Source of the DNA: Stratiolaelaps scimitus
Taxonomy: Eukaryota > Arthropoda > Arachnida > Mesostigmata > Laelapidae
Length of the DNA stretch: 64,000 bases
Direction: 5' to 3'
Assembly: GCA_019614645.1 (NCBI GenBank)
Contig: JABWDB010000008.1
Coordinates: forward strand, 10,936,501 to 11,000,500
The notes beneath the pieces are model-generated. The model was not told the origin of the DNA and did no database searches. It worked only from the letters and a program-made list of their open reading frames with translations. Below are positions 39,959 to 49,757 of the stretch, piece by piece; position 1 is the first letter of the stretch, and each line of letters starts with the position of its first letter. Made by a program: the position numbers and the translations under genes.

Positions 39959-42900
39959 CACCCGTACCAGTAGTAGCAGATAACACAGCCCAAGGCAAGA
40001 GGCGGGATGAGAGAAGGGAGATAGAGAGAGCCTGCTAGCCTGTCTCGGTCTTTCCGGTTGGGCCCTGCTCTGAACCGTTGGCTGGTTACAGCTGGAATCC
40101 TCACTCGCTGCAACGATCACTGTCAACTAACCGCATACCGTGCACATGCTCCTAATCCGCCACTAATTAACTGCGCCCCAGGCACAGGCCGACCGATGGC
40201 AGCAAGCAATTAATACGGCACCCTTGACGCGGGGGTCAGTGGGGGTCGCAATGTTTGTCGGGGTCATCCAGCAGAGGCACAAGAGCAGCCACGAAGCTGA
40301 TTTTCAGCAGACGAAGTCGTTCAGTCCACAATGGTTCGCTCACAGCAATGGTTCAGAGCAGCATCACCACAGCATGACATAAACACAAGGCAGAAGAACG
40401 CATATATACTGCACCCTCTTATATCGCCCCTCATTGCCATCCACCCGTCATCCAGCCCCGCTCACTCCACTGACTTGTTAAGAGAGGGCGCACTATACTG
40501 CGCAGTGAACTCTCCGTTGTCAACGGATTCAAATATGCTTGGAGCTTGCCCGCTCGGCTTTGGCTTTTCCACTCTCCCTGGCGGACTCTCCAGCATTTGC
40601 TGAGTTGCAGCTGGCTAACTCTTGCTTGGCGCCGACTGACCATAGCAATATCGGTCGGCAGTTCGCCCGACAACAGTTCGCGGACAGTTGCGGTGAGCTG
40701 CGCCCTTCTTTTGAACGAAACGTCCAGATGGTGGTAGCCAAGTCAGGAGTATGCGTATGCAGACACTGCATGTGGAGAGCCACCTCAAAGTCCAAGATGC
40801 TCCCACAGCTGCTGTTGCTGGCTCTACATCCTACACGACGACACGGCCACAATGACAGGCACGGCCACGACGAACTGCCACTCGAAAGGCATCCTCCTGA
40901 ACTCATCCGAACCACACCCCATGCCTCCCTCGCCCCCTTCCTTGGACCCGAATTCACCCACAGGCACTAAGAACCCCCCGAGGTGGGCGTGCAGCAGGAA
41001 CGCCGAGTAGTGACAGGCAACGGGAGCGTTGTTTGCACTCCTTTTCTTTCTTCTCTCTTTTGGAGATTTCTCCCTTGCCTTCTGGCGGTTGCCGGCACTC
41101 GGCACTTCTTCTCACTCGTTGTCGGCTGTTGTAGCGGACCATGGTATGTCCCCGATGGCTCGTTTTCCCCTTGCCGTGTGCGTACGTTTGGTGTGTCGAT
41201 GCACTGGGTTGTTGAGAGCCGGGCCCGACTCTCGACCCGAGTCGGAACGCCTGTCGAAGCGAGAGCTGGCAAGCCTTGTCGTTGCTACCGGCTTCCTCTT
41301 CTTCTTCTTCTGTGGAGAGAATAGAGGCGCTAGCGATAGGGACATAGTGTCATTAGAAGAGAATGTCGGCCTAGACAGAAAGTACAGGTCCGCAGTTTGT
41401 GTGCAAGGCGCACAACGGCGTCAAGGAAGATGCCCGGAAGACGACAGCTACCCGAATGCCGAATGCCGCCTAGCTCTACTATTTATGTTTAGCTCTACTA
41501 TTTACGGGGAGTGCAAGCAGAGCTACAGCAGGAAGCCACCGACAGCAGACAGCGTAGCTGGCGACCGGCAGCCATCCGGGCCCGTTGCTTGGGCTGAATT
41601 CGTCGAAGCAACGAGGTGGTAGCAGGATTGCCGCTCGGGTAGTGTTGGCAGGCCAACGAGGAACCAGGGTTGCCTGCCTGCCTGCCGTTCCGCTTGTCCT
41701 TACCAGCAGTATGGATAACAGGGTGGCTGCTGGGTAGGGACCGATGCTCCATGTTCCCCTTATTGGATTTCTTCTACTCGAAGACGAACGCATTGAAGGG
41801 ATGCCGCGTAGTGGGAGCACGGATAGAAAGAATGAGAGCCAAAACATCAGCAGAAGCAGCAGCAGCAGCAAGACCGTGTGTGACCAAGTGTCTGCGCTGT
41901 CTGTCTGGCTGTGTTTGTGTGCGTTCGGCCGCAGTGTGGGGGAGGTGGCTGGAGTCGGCAATAGTGTAGCGAGGGTGGCCGTGGCCGCGGCGGATTCCTA
42001 GGAAAAAGTGCACCGTTGAAACCGGACTGGGACCAACCTACCGACAGGCCAATCCAAAGGCAATGACGAAAACCCGAGAAGAAACGGTCGAACGGTGAAG
42101 GGGCAGAAGAGAGGCAAGGAGAACCGGATGATAGAGGGGAACGGCGGCGGGGGGGGAGAGAACCTGAAAGAGATACGCAGACGCTGCACCGACAAGTTCA
42201 ATCAGATCGAATCTTCGTCTACCAATTCGACTTGGACTGGGCCTGTAGCCACTATAGCCTACTACTCCTCCACAGACTACTCCCTATTCCCTTCCCATGA
42301 GATCCAGCCGTCGGGGACCAAAGTCTGTCCGAAGCAGCCCTTTTTCGGTGACCGGGAGACCGACTCGGCACGAAACTCGGCCAATCTCGCGATCTCGCTG
42401 TTAGCTCTGCTCTGGGCTGTTCGAGTAACAGCGGAAACAGCAGTAGTGAGAAGGCATTTCAGAAAGGACGACGTCGACGACGACGACGCCATGTCAATCT
42501 GTCCATCTGAGGAGGCTAAGAAGACCAAACAAGACAACAGGGAAGGGGGGCTTAGCGGGAAGACCAACCCGAGGAACAACTCGAGCTTCAAGTTGAGAAA
42601 GAGACGCCCAACGCTCTTACGAAAGACGGACGTTGAAGGGACGCAGGGGGCCCGTGAGTTCTGTCACGGTAAACTCAGCATGGTGTGACCCTGAGTCCAG
42701 AACTCTGTATTATCCTTATACATAAATAACCAGTAAAGTAATGAATCACAAATGTATACATTCCATATGGCAGATATAACAAGGTTACTCTTGCAATGAA
42801 ATGGCATAAATTCGCCGGGTAAGGTTAGGTTCACGAAAGCAGTTGAATAACAGGGACCCTACTTTTAGTTTTTATAGCAAACCCATCGGTTGAACCTAGG

Positions 42901-45900
42901 TAAATTTGTCAGAATAAAGAACATCCCTGAGTATAACGTCGAGCCGAGTTAGCGCTCTAACGCAGGAACGATTGTAACTACGGATCATGCGGCCTGAAAG
43001 TGGCGGACACACTTTTAAATATTGGTCGCCACGCGCAACTAGCGCTACCACCGCTGGGAAGTAAATATGATAGTATATAGCATGCGTACAGTTGGCGCTG
43101 ATACCGGTCAAGGCGAATAAAGAGCGCGAGAATTTCACTGGCAGCTCGCTAGTGAAGAGAGAATAGACGTAACATAGAGTACGAGCGCTCAATCAACATT
43201 CAGCCAGCAGCAGGACGTCGTTGTTGTTCTGTCTTCATGTCCAACACATACCTATCTAGTTTTATATGTCTACATGCCCATAACTGATGGCCCAAAAACA
43301 TATCGAGTGCTAAACAATACTCGTATAGTGCATATGGTGTGGCACACACACACAAAAGCGAGCGCATCTCGGTGAAAGTACCAACACAGCACGGTTCGGT
43401 TGTCGGCCAGCCGTGTGAGAATGAGGATAACCAGTGAGGATGGCCCTAGCCAGCCGGACGGCGAGCCCCATCTTCGAATCAACAACGGCTGCTCCCGGCT
43501 GCAGGCCACGTATCAGTAGTTGCTGGCGAGCGGCGTCAGCTGTTTGACCTATTACTTTTGGCAGCGGGCAGCGTCAATTTTTACCCACGGAAGTTGGCGG
43601 GCCGCCGAACGTGGCAGTAATGAGGAGCAGGCTACCATGCGGCGAACCCAGCGACCGACCGGTTGCCACAGGCCGAAACACTGATCATAGCGACCGGAGT
43701 AGCTGAGACTTATGACAGATTCAGTTTTCTTTCCCGACAACCCCCCCGCTCGTGTCTGTCTACCAGTATGTCTGCTCGCTCACCGCTTGCTCGCCAATTT
43801 TGCCAATTGGGGGCTGTCGCTTGTAGCACAACGGCAAACGGATGTGGTAGGTTTACGATTAGGAGATAACGGCCCTATCGCTCCCGTGGTTTTTTTCTCA
43901 CTCTGCTTATCACCGATCAACCTATTTCTCACTGTGATGCGTCACCCAATCCTGGCCGGTGGTAAACCGGTGGAGTGAATCGCAGTAGGCTAGAATGAAG
44001 CTAGAGGTGCACGTGTGTCATGTGCAGACGGGGGGGAGGGGGGTACTGGTAGTGGCCAAGCAGTGTTTCAGCTCTGCCTGCCCCCGCTGGCTCGAACTAC
44101 CTTTGTCATGGTGGCAGAGGGTGGTGGTGTCCGCTCGATAGATCTGCCCGCATCCGCTACTTTCAGTCGCTTTCCGCCGCCAACGATGTCTCTCTCTCTC
44201 TCTGCCTCTTTCCCTCTTGTCCCTTAACGACTGTTGCCTTCACGGTGGCCTGGCAGACAGAGAGTATTTTCGCGTCTGCCAATGCCCCTCACGATTCTCA
44301 GTCTCAGACACAAAGAGTGCGAGAGAGAGAGAGAGAGAGAGAGAGGAAACTGAGCCTTGTTGGCCTCTAATAACTCGGCCTTCGATGGCCGACTACGGTA
44401 GCAGGAACAGAGCCACGTTCGTGCAGTATGTATAATAGAACGGTCGCCGGCCGCCGGCCGCCACCTCCACCCTTCGATAGCCACCACTACCAGCCACGCA
44501 ACTAAACGCATCGCTATCCTGTGCAATATGGACGCTGCACACTCACTCGGTCACTGGACGATAGCTGTGCCCTGCCTCACTTCCCCGCCGCCCCCCCCCC
44601 GACTGCTGCCATCGACTAGCGTCGACTACTGCTGCTACTTCTGGTAGCGTTGCTCCCGGGTGGCGGATGCTGCTTCGCAGGATGGCTGTTTCCCCGGTTG
44701 TCGTTCCACCCGCCGTCATGGGGCTCACTGCCACCATGGCTGTGGTGGCCGCCACTTCCTCCATTTGCGCCGCTACCGTCGCCATCGTAGTGCTCCGCAG
44801 CCAGTTTCTCTTATCGGCCATCTAATAAATTTCTGCCAGTGTCTGCAGCCGCCGACCCCCCGAGCCGTCCGCCCGCCGGCTTCTCTCGGTAGCAACGTTC
44901 CAGGCGTTCTGTCCGGTTCTGTTCAACCACGTCCCACGTATACTATATCACGTGACAGCGTATAGCAACACAGCGTATAGCTGGAGCGACATCTTTAGAC
45001 AGATAGCAGCTAGCCAGGCGAGCAGTCAGGCAAGATTGGGTGCTGGAGGCCCTTTCGACCGTTTTCCTCTCGCTGTGATGGTGCCGCGCGGACCACAACC
45101 ACGGCCATAGGCACTGTGTTTGTACGTAATTCTAGCGCAAGTATTATATCTGCCCTGATCACCAGCAGCACCAGCACCGGCAGCACTGCCGCTGCTGGCC
45201 AACTGTCCGGCTTGTTGAACAATAAATGATCATAGCAATCATCGTATTTGATGAACGGGCGTACTTTATCATCGTTAAGGGGCCGAGCGAGAGAGAGAGA
45301 GAGAAGGATACAGTAATGACTCCAAAAAATAACTTCGATTACAGGCGTACTTAATATGCACTTTTTGTAGGTGGGGTTCTCTATAACGCGAAGTAGCAAA
45401 TAGGTACCAGCCAGAATAGAGTATGCCGCACGTTAGAGATCCTGCTTTTGAGAGTTACTATGAAGTCGGGGAAAATCGCGGCCTTAATACACTGTACATT
45501 GTACCGCATACGTAGCCATCAAACAGTGGATTGTATAGAGCTCCACTACAATACCTATTACATAACAATCATCATTTGAGTGGCACAACTTTCACAGGGT
45601 CCGATCCGTTCTACCAGATGACAACCGCTTTTGGACGAAGTCGCTTTCCGAAAGTGAAGTATGGACACGCAGTTGAATCTTCGGAGTACTCGTTCAAATA
45701 GGTGTACACATTCATTGACTTCGATTTTAGAAAAATAATGTTCGTTTCCAGTAAGATACCGGACCTTTGAAGCCAGACGACATGTTATGTGTGACCCACA
45801 TTAGAACGCATATATCTCAGTGTTGGATGTAGTCGAGCGCTTCGATCCATGTTGAACAGTCACGAAGTAACTTTTTAAGGGCGAATTCCAAAGGCCAGCC

Positions 45901-45952
45901 CATTAGACAGATATGGGCCTAAGTTGCCTAGTAGATAGCCAGACTGGCTGAA
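39959..45952. other. No gene certain; intergenic or intronic DNA on the 3' side of the retrotransposon
   Basis: A plus-strand frame at 42128-42688 (from an ATG) is long and mixed in composition but has an acidic run from GAC repeats and no splice or family support. A short tandem duplication (TAGCTCTACTATTTA twice) lies at 41471-41503. The last 500 nt before the element are AT-rich. Confidence 0.5.
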
Positions 45953-45967
45953 CAGGCCAGCCATCTA
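45953..45967. repeat. Target-site duplication, 3'-side copy
   Basis: The 15-nt sequence CAGGCCAGCCATCTA directly abuts the proposed 3' end of the retrotransposon and matches the copy at 49992-50006 at 14 of 15 positions. It forms one arm of an imperfect palindrome with 45932-45946 (11 of 15 pairs, 6-nt spacer). Confidence 0.5.
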
Positions 45968-46013
45968 TGCGTTCACATTACTGTTTATTCAAACATACAG
46001 TAGGGCGGGATTT
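45968..46013 (-). terminator. Retrotransposon 3' UTR with AATAAA
   Basis: Only 46 nt separate the ORF2 TAG from the proposed duplication. The minus strand carries AATAAA (plus coordinates 45984-45989), about 16 nt before the element end. There is no poly(A) or simple-repeat tail, which fits R2-like elements whose 3' ends are recognised by RNA structure. The AATAAA may be used as a polyadenylation signal or be chance in AT-rich sequence. Confidence 0.45.
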
Positions 46014-49000
46014 CTAGGGATTATGGGGGGGGGGGGGTGAGGACGACAATGTTCCGAGGAAGGCGATGGCATTGCCTCTCTGCACGGCGAGGGACAGCCG
46101 CTGCAGGAGGAAAGAGCCAGCGCGCTTGTCCCCGGTGGCGCGGATCAGCCTATGGTAGACCCCCTCGAGGAAGTTCGCAGTGAGAGGGCCGTGCCCGCCC
46201 AAGGTCTCAAAGGCAAGGGGGGAAAACAGGTGGGTTGCTTGGAGAGCGGCGTACTTCCTTAGCTTTGCCCGTTCCGCACGCGCTACTGCGTAACCGGGGA
46301 TGGTTGCACAGTGGTTGACATAAGAGGGTGCTAGAGTGTCAACCACAGTGCCGTCCCAAACCAGGTGCTGCCCTCGATGGAAGGGGACAAGGGTGAGGCC
46401 GTCAGGGCGGCGGCCGTCAGAGGTGTCGAGGCCCTGTGGCTCCCTTGTGCAAGGAATACCGGCGGAGTGGAGGGCCCTCACGAGCGTGTCATTAAGCATC
46501 GTGTGTCGCGGATGGCGACCGGCGCTGCGTTCGCACGAAAGACCGTGATGGCCATTCGTTGCGACGGGGTCCCCGCAACGCTCGCAGCTGTGGGCCGCAA
46601 CTACAGGGGCCCCGAGGCGAAGGCCCACACAGAAGCGGAGGGAGCGATCGTCTAGAGCAGTACCAAGGGACGAGGAGGGCAGCGCGTGGAGCCACGCCCC
46701 CGCACCAGGCCTGTCGACAGCCCGGAGGCGAGCTTGGTCAGCAGCGTGTGGCGCAGAGGCCAGGAGGGAGTCCCGCAGCTCCTGGTGCAGGGCATCGGAC
46801 CATGCCCGCTGCTTGCTCTGTTTGTCCGGAGGGACCCGAGCGCGGGCGCCCGTCTGGTCAAGGGCAGCTTCCTGGGAGGCGGAGAAGTGGGCGAGCGCCT
46901 CGGGGGGGAGGACTGTAGCGACCATGTCGGCAACCGCCGTGAGCGACGCGGCGTAGCAAACGTCGGCCAAGCGGCGAACACTGAGAATGCCGAGGCCCCC
47001 GAAGCGGACTGGAAGGGTAGCCTGCGACGCCGCCTCCGGAGGGAGCTGGAGGTTCAGGATCGTCGTCAGCGCGTCCAACACCAAGTCGTCATAATCGTGA
47101 AGGGCTGAAGCCTCAGTGCCGGCCGGGCATGTCCTAAGCAAGTGCTGCATGCGTGCCGCCGAGAAACAGGACCGAAGGAGGAACAGCCCCTGGTGAGCCG
47201 ATAACAGGGGCAGTCGGTCGAGCATCACGGCCGTCCTCTCGAGGCAACGGTCCAATAGCGGCCGGATGGCCTCGTCCGTGAGAGGGGAGCCGACGAGCTC
47301 GAGGGACAACCTCTGAGTGAGACGGCATCCTGGGAGCGACCGCTGGAGGTCGGGCTGCGCGTCCAAAGAGAAGATCTCGCACTTAGTGGGGTTGAGGGCG
47401 AGGCCGCTGCGCCCCTCGTAGTCGAGTACTCGCTGAACGTCGGAGGCGACGGTCGCCGGATCACCTGCCAACGTTCCGTCGTCCATGTACCACAGCCGCA
47501 GACGCGACTGGAGGGACACAGCGAGGGGCCGGAGGGCCAGGCAGAAGAGGGCTGGGCCCAGCGGGTCCCCCTGCTGGACCCCGCACTCTGAGCTGATGAC
47601 GGCGTTGTCCATGATCAGATGGGAGGGACCACGATAGGCCAGGTCGACCAGAGGGAAGAGCCCAGGGACGTGCTCAGCAACCTCCCGCAGAACGAGATCT
47701 CGACGGACCGTGTTGAAGGCATTGCGAAAATCAAGCTTGACCAGGGCCGCGTCCGGATGAGCGTGGATGAAGGCGCGAGCCGCGTGAGCAGCGATCTCCG
47801 TCCCAGACGCCTGGCCGCAACCCAACTGGGTTGGGCCGAGCAGGGTCACGACCGTGTCCCTCTCGTTGACCCAGGCTATCTTAGCAGCCAGGCGACGAAT
47901 CGTGCTGGAGCAGGCGATGGGCCGTATCGACCCGTCCTTTTTCTTGAGGGCGATGAGGCGCGCGCCGAAGAGTATAGGCCGTAGCGCCGATGGAACCGTG
48001 CCGGCCCGCATGCAGTCGACCACCTTAGCGAGGGCCTTGGCGAGGGCAGTGGCGACGGCTCCGAGTGCCGGAGAGAGCAGGTCCCTGAGATGACGCGGCC
48101 GAAGGCCATCGGGGCCGGCTGACGAGCTCGGGGGGAAAGAGGAAACGGCCGCAAAAACCTCATCGGTTGACGTTGGGGCAATGTCGACCTGCGGGGGACG
48201 GACGGGGAAGGCGTAATCAGGAGGGGCGGGGGGGTGCTTCGCCCTGAGGGCGTGGAGAGCCTCAGCCGAGTCCGTGGCCGAGTCGGTAGAGCACAGGGCC
48301 CGGGCGGCACCAGAGATGTCACCCTCGGAGAGTTTTTGGGTGGCTATACGCGCAGCCATCTGGCCCGTATCCGTGGGCGGAGGACGAGGGCCGCGGGGGA
48401 GTTGACGACGCAAGCGGTACTCCAAGCGCGCCCCAGCACGGAAGGCCGCTAGGTTTCCCCGAATCACGGCTGGGAGGGAGCGGGAGGTGTCGCCTTTGTC
48501 CGGCATCTGCAAGACCACTCGGGCGAAAGCCAGGAGCGCTTCCCAGGAGGAGGCGTCGTTATTGGAATGAACGTCCCGGAGCACGTCTGTGAGGGCCACG
48601 GCGACTAGGGAACGCGTAGCCTTCGGGACAATACTGAAGACCCGGGCCTCACGCATGGCCGCCTGTAGTCGTAGCTCGAGCGGTTGGGGCGCTGGACTCG
48701 GCTGAGGCACCGAACGGACCTCCGGGTGCCGCACCGTTATGTGCCTGTTGAGACCGCGCCGGGTGAATCTGCCCTCGCAATGCGGGCACGGTACACGCGG
48801 GGGGCCTGTGGCGTCTCGGGCTGAAGCGGCACGACGGGCTGCGGTGGCGTCTCGGGCTGCGGTGGCGTCTCGGGCTGCGGTGGCGTCTCGGGCTGCGATG
48901 GCGTCTCGAGCTGGGGTGGCGTCTCGAGCTGGGGTGGCGTCTCGAGCTGGGGTGGCGTCTCGAGCTGGGGTGGCGTCTCGGGCTGGGGAGGCGTCGCGAG

Positions 49001-49025
49001 CTGGGGCGATGGGACCTGGGTTCAT
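46014..49025 (-). CDS. Retrotransposon ORF2: reverse transcriptase with restriction-like endonuclease
   Basis: This 1003-aa polyprotein should nick target DNA and reverse-transcribe element RNA. Residues 9-72 are a six-residue ARDATP/ARDATA-type repeat. A C2H2 finger follows (C80, C83, H95, H100), like the DNA-binding finger of R2 proteins. RT blocks are clear: KKKDGSIRP (361-369), motif A LDFRNAFN (431-438, catalytic D432), motif B QQGDPLGPALF (484-494), motif C YMDD (513-516) and motif D GLALNPTKCEIF (541-552). The C-terminal CCHC knuckle is C814, C817, H826 or H827, C831. The RLE shows RPD at 873-875, D891, and K921/K924 followed by Y925, matching the PD-(D/E)xK plan of R2 endonucleases. 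All key residues are present and there is no internal stop. The ATG at 49025 overlaps the ORF1 stop. A C13 tract on the coding strand encodes the last prolines. Family assignment is firm; the clade is open. Confidence 0.95.
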   Translation of the reverse strand: MNPGPIAPARDASPARDATPARDATPARDATPARDATPARDAIAARDATAARDATAARDATAARRAASARDATGPPRVPCPHCEGRFTRRGLNRHITVRHPEVRSVPQPSPAPQPLELRLQAAMREARVFSIVPKATRSLVAVALTDVLRDVHSNNDASSWEALLAFARVVLQMPDKGDTSRSLPAVIRGNLAAFRAGARLEYRLRRQLPRGPRPPPTDTGQMAARIATQKLSEGDISGAARALCSTDSATDSAEALHALRAKHPPAPPDYAFPVRPPQVDIAPTSTDEVFAAVSSFPPSSSAGPDGLRPRHLRDLLSPALGAVATALAKALAKVVDCMRAGTVPSALRPILFGARLIALKKKDGSIRPIACSSTIRRLAAKIAWVNERDTVVTLLGPTQLGCGQASGTEIAAHAARAFIHAHPDAALVKLDFRNAFNTVRRDLVLREVAEHVPGLFPLVDLAYRGPSHLIMDNAVISSECGVQQGDPLGPALFCLALRPLAVSLQSRLRLWYMDDGTLAGDPATVASDVQRVLDYEGRSGLALNPTKCEIFSLDAQPDLQRSLPGCRLTQRLSLELVGSPLTDEAIRPLLDRCLERTAVMLDRLPLLSAHQGLFLLRSCFSAARMQHLLRTCPAGTEASALHDYDDLVLDALTTILNLQLPPEAASQATLPVRFGGLGILSVRRLADVCYAASLTAVADMVATVLPPEALAHFSASQEAALDQTGARARVPPDKQSKQRAWSDALHQELRDSLLASAPHAADQARLRAVDRPGAGAWLHALPSSSLGTALDDRSLRFCVGLRLGAPVVAAHSCERCGDPVATNGHHGLSCERSAGRHPRHTMLNDTLVRALHSAGIPCTREPQGLDTSDGRRPDGLTLVPFHRGQHLVWDGTVVDTLAPSYVNHCATIPGYAVARAERAKLRKYAALQATHLFSPLAFETLGGHGPLTANFLEGVYHRLIRATGDKRAGSFLLQRLSLAVQRGNAIAFLGTLSSSPPPPHNP
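46025..46037. repeat. G13 homopolymer (C13 on the coding strand) at the ORF2 C-terminus
   Basis: Thirteen consecutive G on the plus strand read as C13 in ORF2 and encode the proline run a few residues before the stop. Slippage here would change only the last few residues. Confidence 0.95.
48810..49001 (-). repeat. 18-bp tandem repeat inside ORF2
   Basis: About ten units of 18 bp encode the six-residue repeat near the ORF2 N-terminus. Two sub-families are visible on the plus strand: units with GTCTCGAGCTGGG nearer the start codon and units with GTCTCGGGCTGCG further in. The length is a multiple of three, so copy-number change keeps the frame. Confidence 0.9.
49022..49025 (-). promoter_or_regulatory. 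ATGA stop-start overlap between ORF1 and ORF2
   Basis: On the minus strand the ORF1 terminator TGA and the ORF2 initiator ATG share two bases in the tetranucleotide ATGA. ORF1 lies in the +2 frame relative to ORF2. Such overlaps suggest ORF2 is made by termination followed by re-initiation of the same ribosome, a mechanism shown experimentally for the silkworm LINE SART1. Here it is inference from the overlap alone. Confidence 0.7.
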
Positions 49026-49735
49026 GAAGAACGGGGGGGATTGAGAGCGGCTAGGAGGGGGGCGAGCTGACGCTGAAGCTGGAGGAGAGGGGCCAAGACC
49101 TCAGCGAGGGACCTCAAGGCTGCGACGATGCCTGGCACCGCTGGCGCGGCCGTGGGGCGCCGAGGCTCCGCGCGGGCAGGTCGACCAGGGGCGGCTCGAC
49201 GGGGGGCAGGTCGACGGGGGGCAAGCCGGCAAGGGGCGGGCCGACAAGGGGCAGGCCGACGAGGAGCAGGCCGACGAGGAGCAGGCCGACGAGGGGCGGG
49301 GCGGCGCGACGGGGCGGGGATCGCCCTCGGGTTCGGCAGCAGGACCATGGGGACCTGAGCACCGTCGGAGGGGACCACAATACCCCGAGCCGCCGCAGCG
49401 TACAAGCGGGCTGGCGCCTGGGTCGACACCGGGGCCTCGATGAGCATAATGGACGCTAGGGGTGAGGTGTCCTTCACCTGTTCGAGGACCCTGGCCTCAG
49501 TCACGAGCCGCTGACGCTCGCGGAGGTAGGCCGCCCGAGGGCACGACGCCGAGCCCGAGCGATGGGCACCCTTGCAGTTGACGCAGCGGGCAGGACGGGC
49601 GCAGGAGGCGGCGAGGTGGCCGGCTTCACCGCAGTTGCTGCAGGCCCTAGGCAGTGAGCACCGTGCCGCGATGTGGCCCGACCGGCAGCAGTTGAAGCAG
49701 AGTGGTGGCCGGTCAGGCCGTGGTGTGCTAGCCAT
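49022..49735 (-). CDS. Retrotransposon ORF1: gag-like protein with three CCHC zinc knuckles
   Basis: This 237-aa protein probably binds the element RNA as a nucleocapsid-like partner of ORF2. Three knuckles lie near the N-terminus: C13-x2-C16-x4-H21-x4-C26, C32-x2-C35-x4-H40-x4-C45, and C51-x2-C54-x3-H58-x6-C65. After a mixed-charge segment comes a basic proline-rich tract of RRPAP pentapeptides (about residues 144-184). The C-terminus (about 201-231) is an alanine/leucine-rich segment that could form an amphipathic helix. The start is the ATG at 49735, with A at -3 and G at +4. An in-frame TAG lies at 49796-49798 and no other ATG lies between. The frame closes with TGA overlapping the ATG of ORF2. 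In many LINE gag proteins the knuckles are C-terminal, so an N-terminal position is unusual and could mean an upstream part was lost. The start codon lies in a strong hairpin. Confidence 0.8.
   Translation of the reverse strand: MASTPRPDRPPLCFNCCRSGHIAARCSLPRACSNCGEAGHLAASCARPARCVNCKGAHRSGSASCPRAAYLRERQRLVTEARVLEQVKDTSPLASIMLIEAPVSTQAPARLYAAAARGIVVPSDGAQVPMVLLPNPRAIPAPSRRPAPRRPAPRRPAPRRPAPCRPAPCRLAPRRPAPRRAAPGRPARAEPRRPTAAPAVPGIVAALRSLAEVLAPLLQLQRQLAPLLAALNPPRSS
49184..49306 (-). repeat. 15-bp tandem repeat inside ORF1
   Basis: Around eight units of 15 bp encode RRPAP or RCPAP-like pentapeptides. The array makes a basic proline-rich linker between the knuckle region and the C-terminal helix. 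As with the ORF2 array, the unit preserves the reading frame. Confidence 0.85.
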
Positions 49736-49757
49736 TGTATAGGCTAGCACACCACGG
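49718..49757 (-). promoter_or_regulatory. Perfect 16-bp hairpin enclosing the ORF1 start codon
   Basis: The arms at 49718-49733 and 49742-49757 are perfect reverse complements, with an 8-nt loop (TATACAAT on the RNA strand). The first two bases of the ORF1 ATG are the last two loop bases and its G opens the 3' arm. The first five ORF1 codons are therefore paired with leader sequence. In RNA this would strongly affect start-site access. It could be a translational control or packaging element, or a scar of fold-back synthesis during insertion. Confidence 0.75.

Noticed and set aside
42128..42688. 187-codon plus-strand frame
   Set aside because: No recognisable domain, an acidic run made by a GAC microsatellite, a good antisense frame as well, and no splice or start support.
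46336..48452. Several long frames on the plus strand opposite ORF2
   Set aside because: They are antisense shadows of a GC-rich gene and their translations show no motif.
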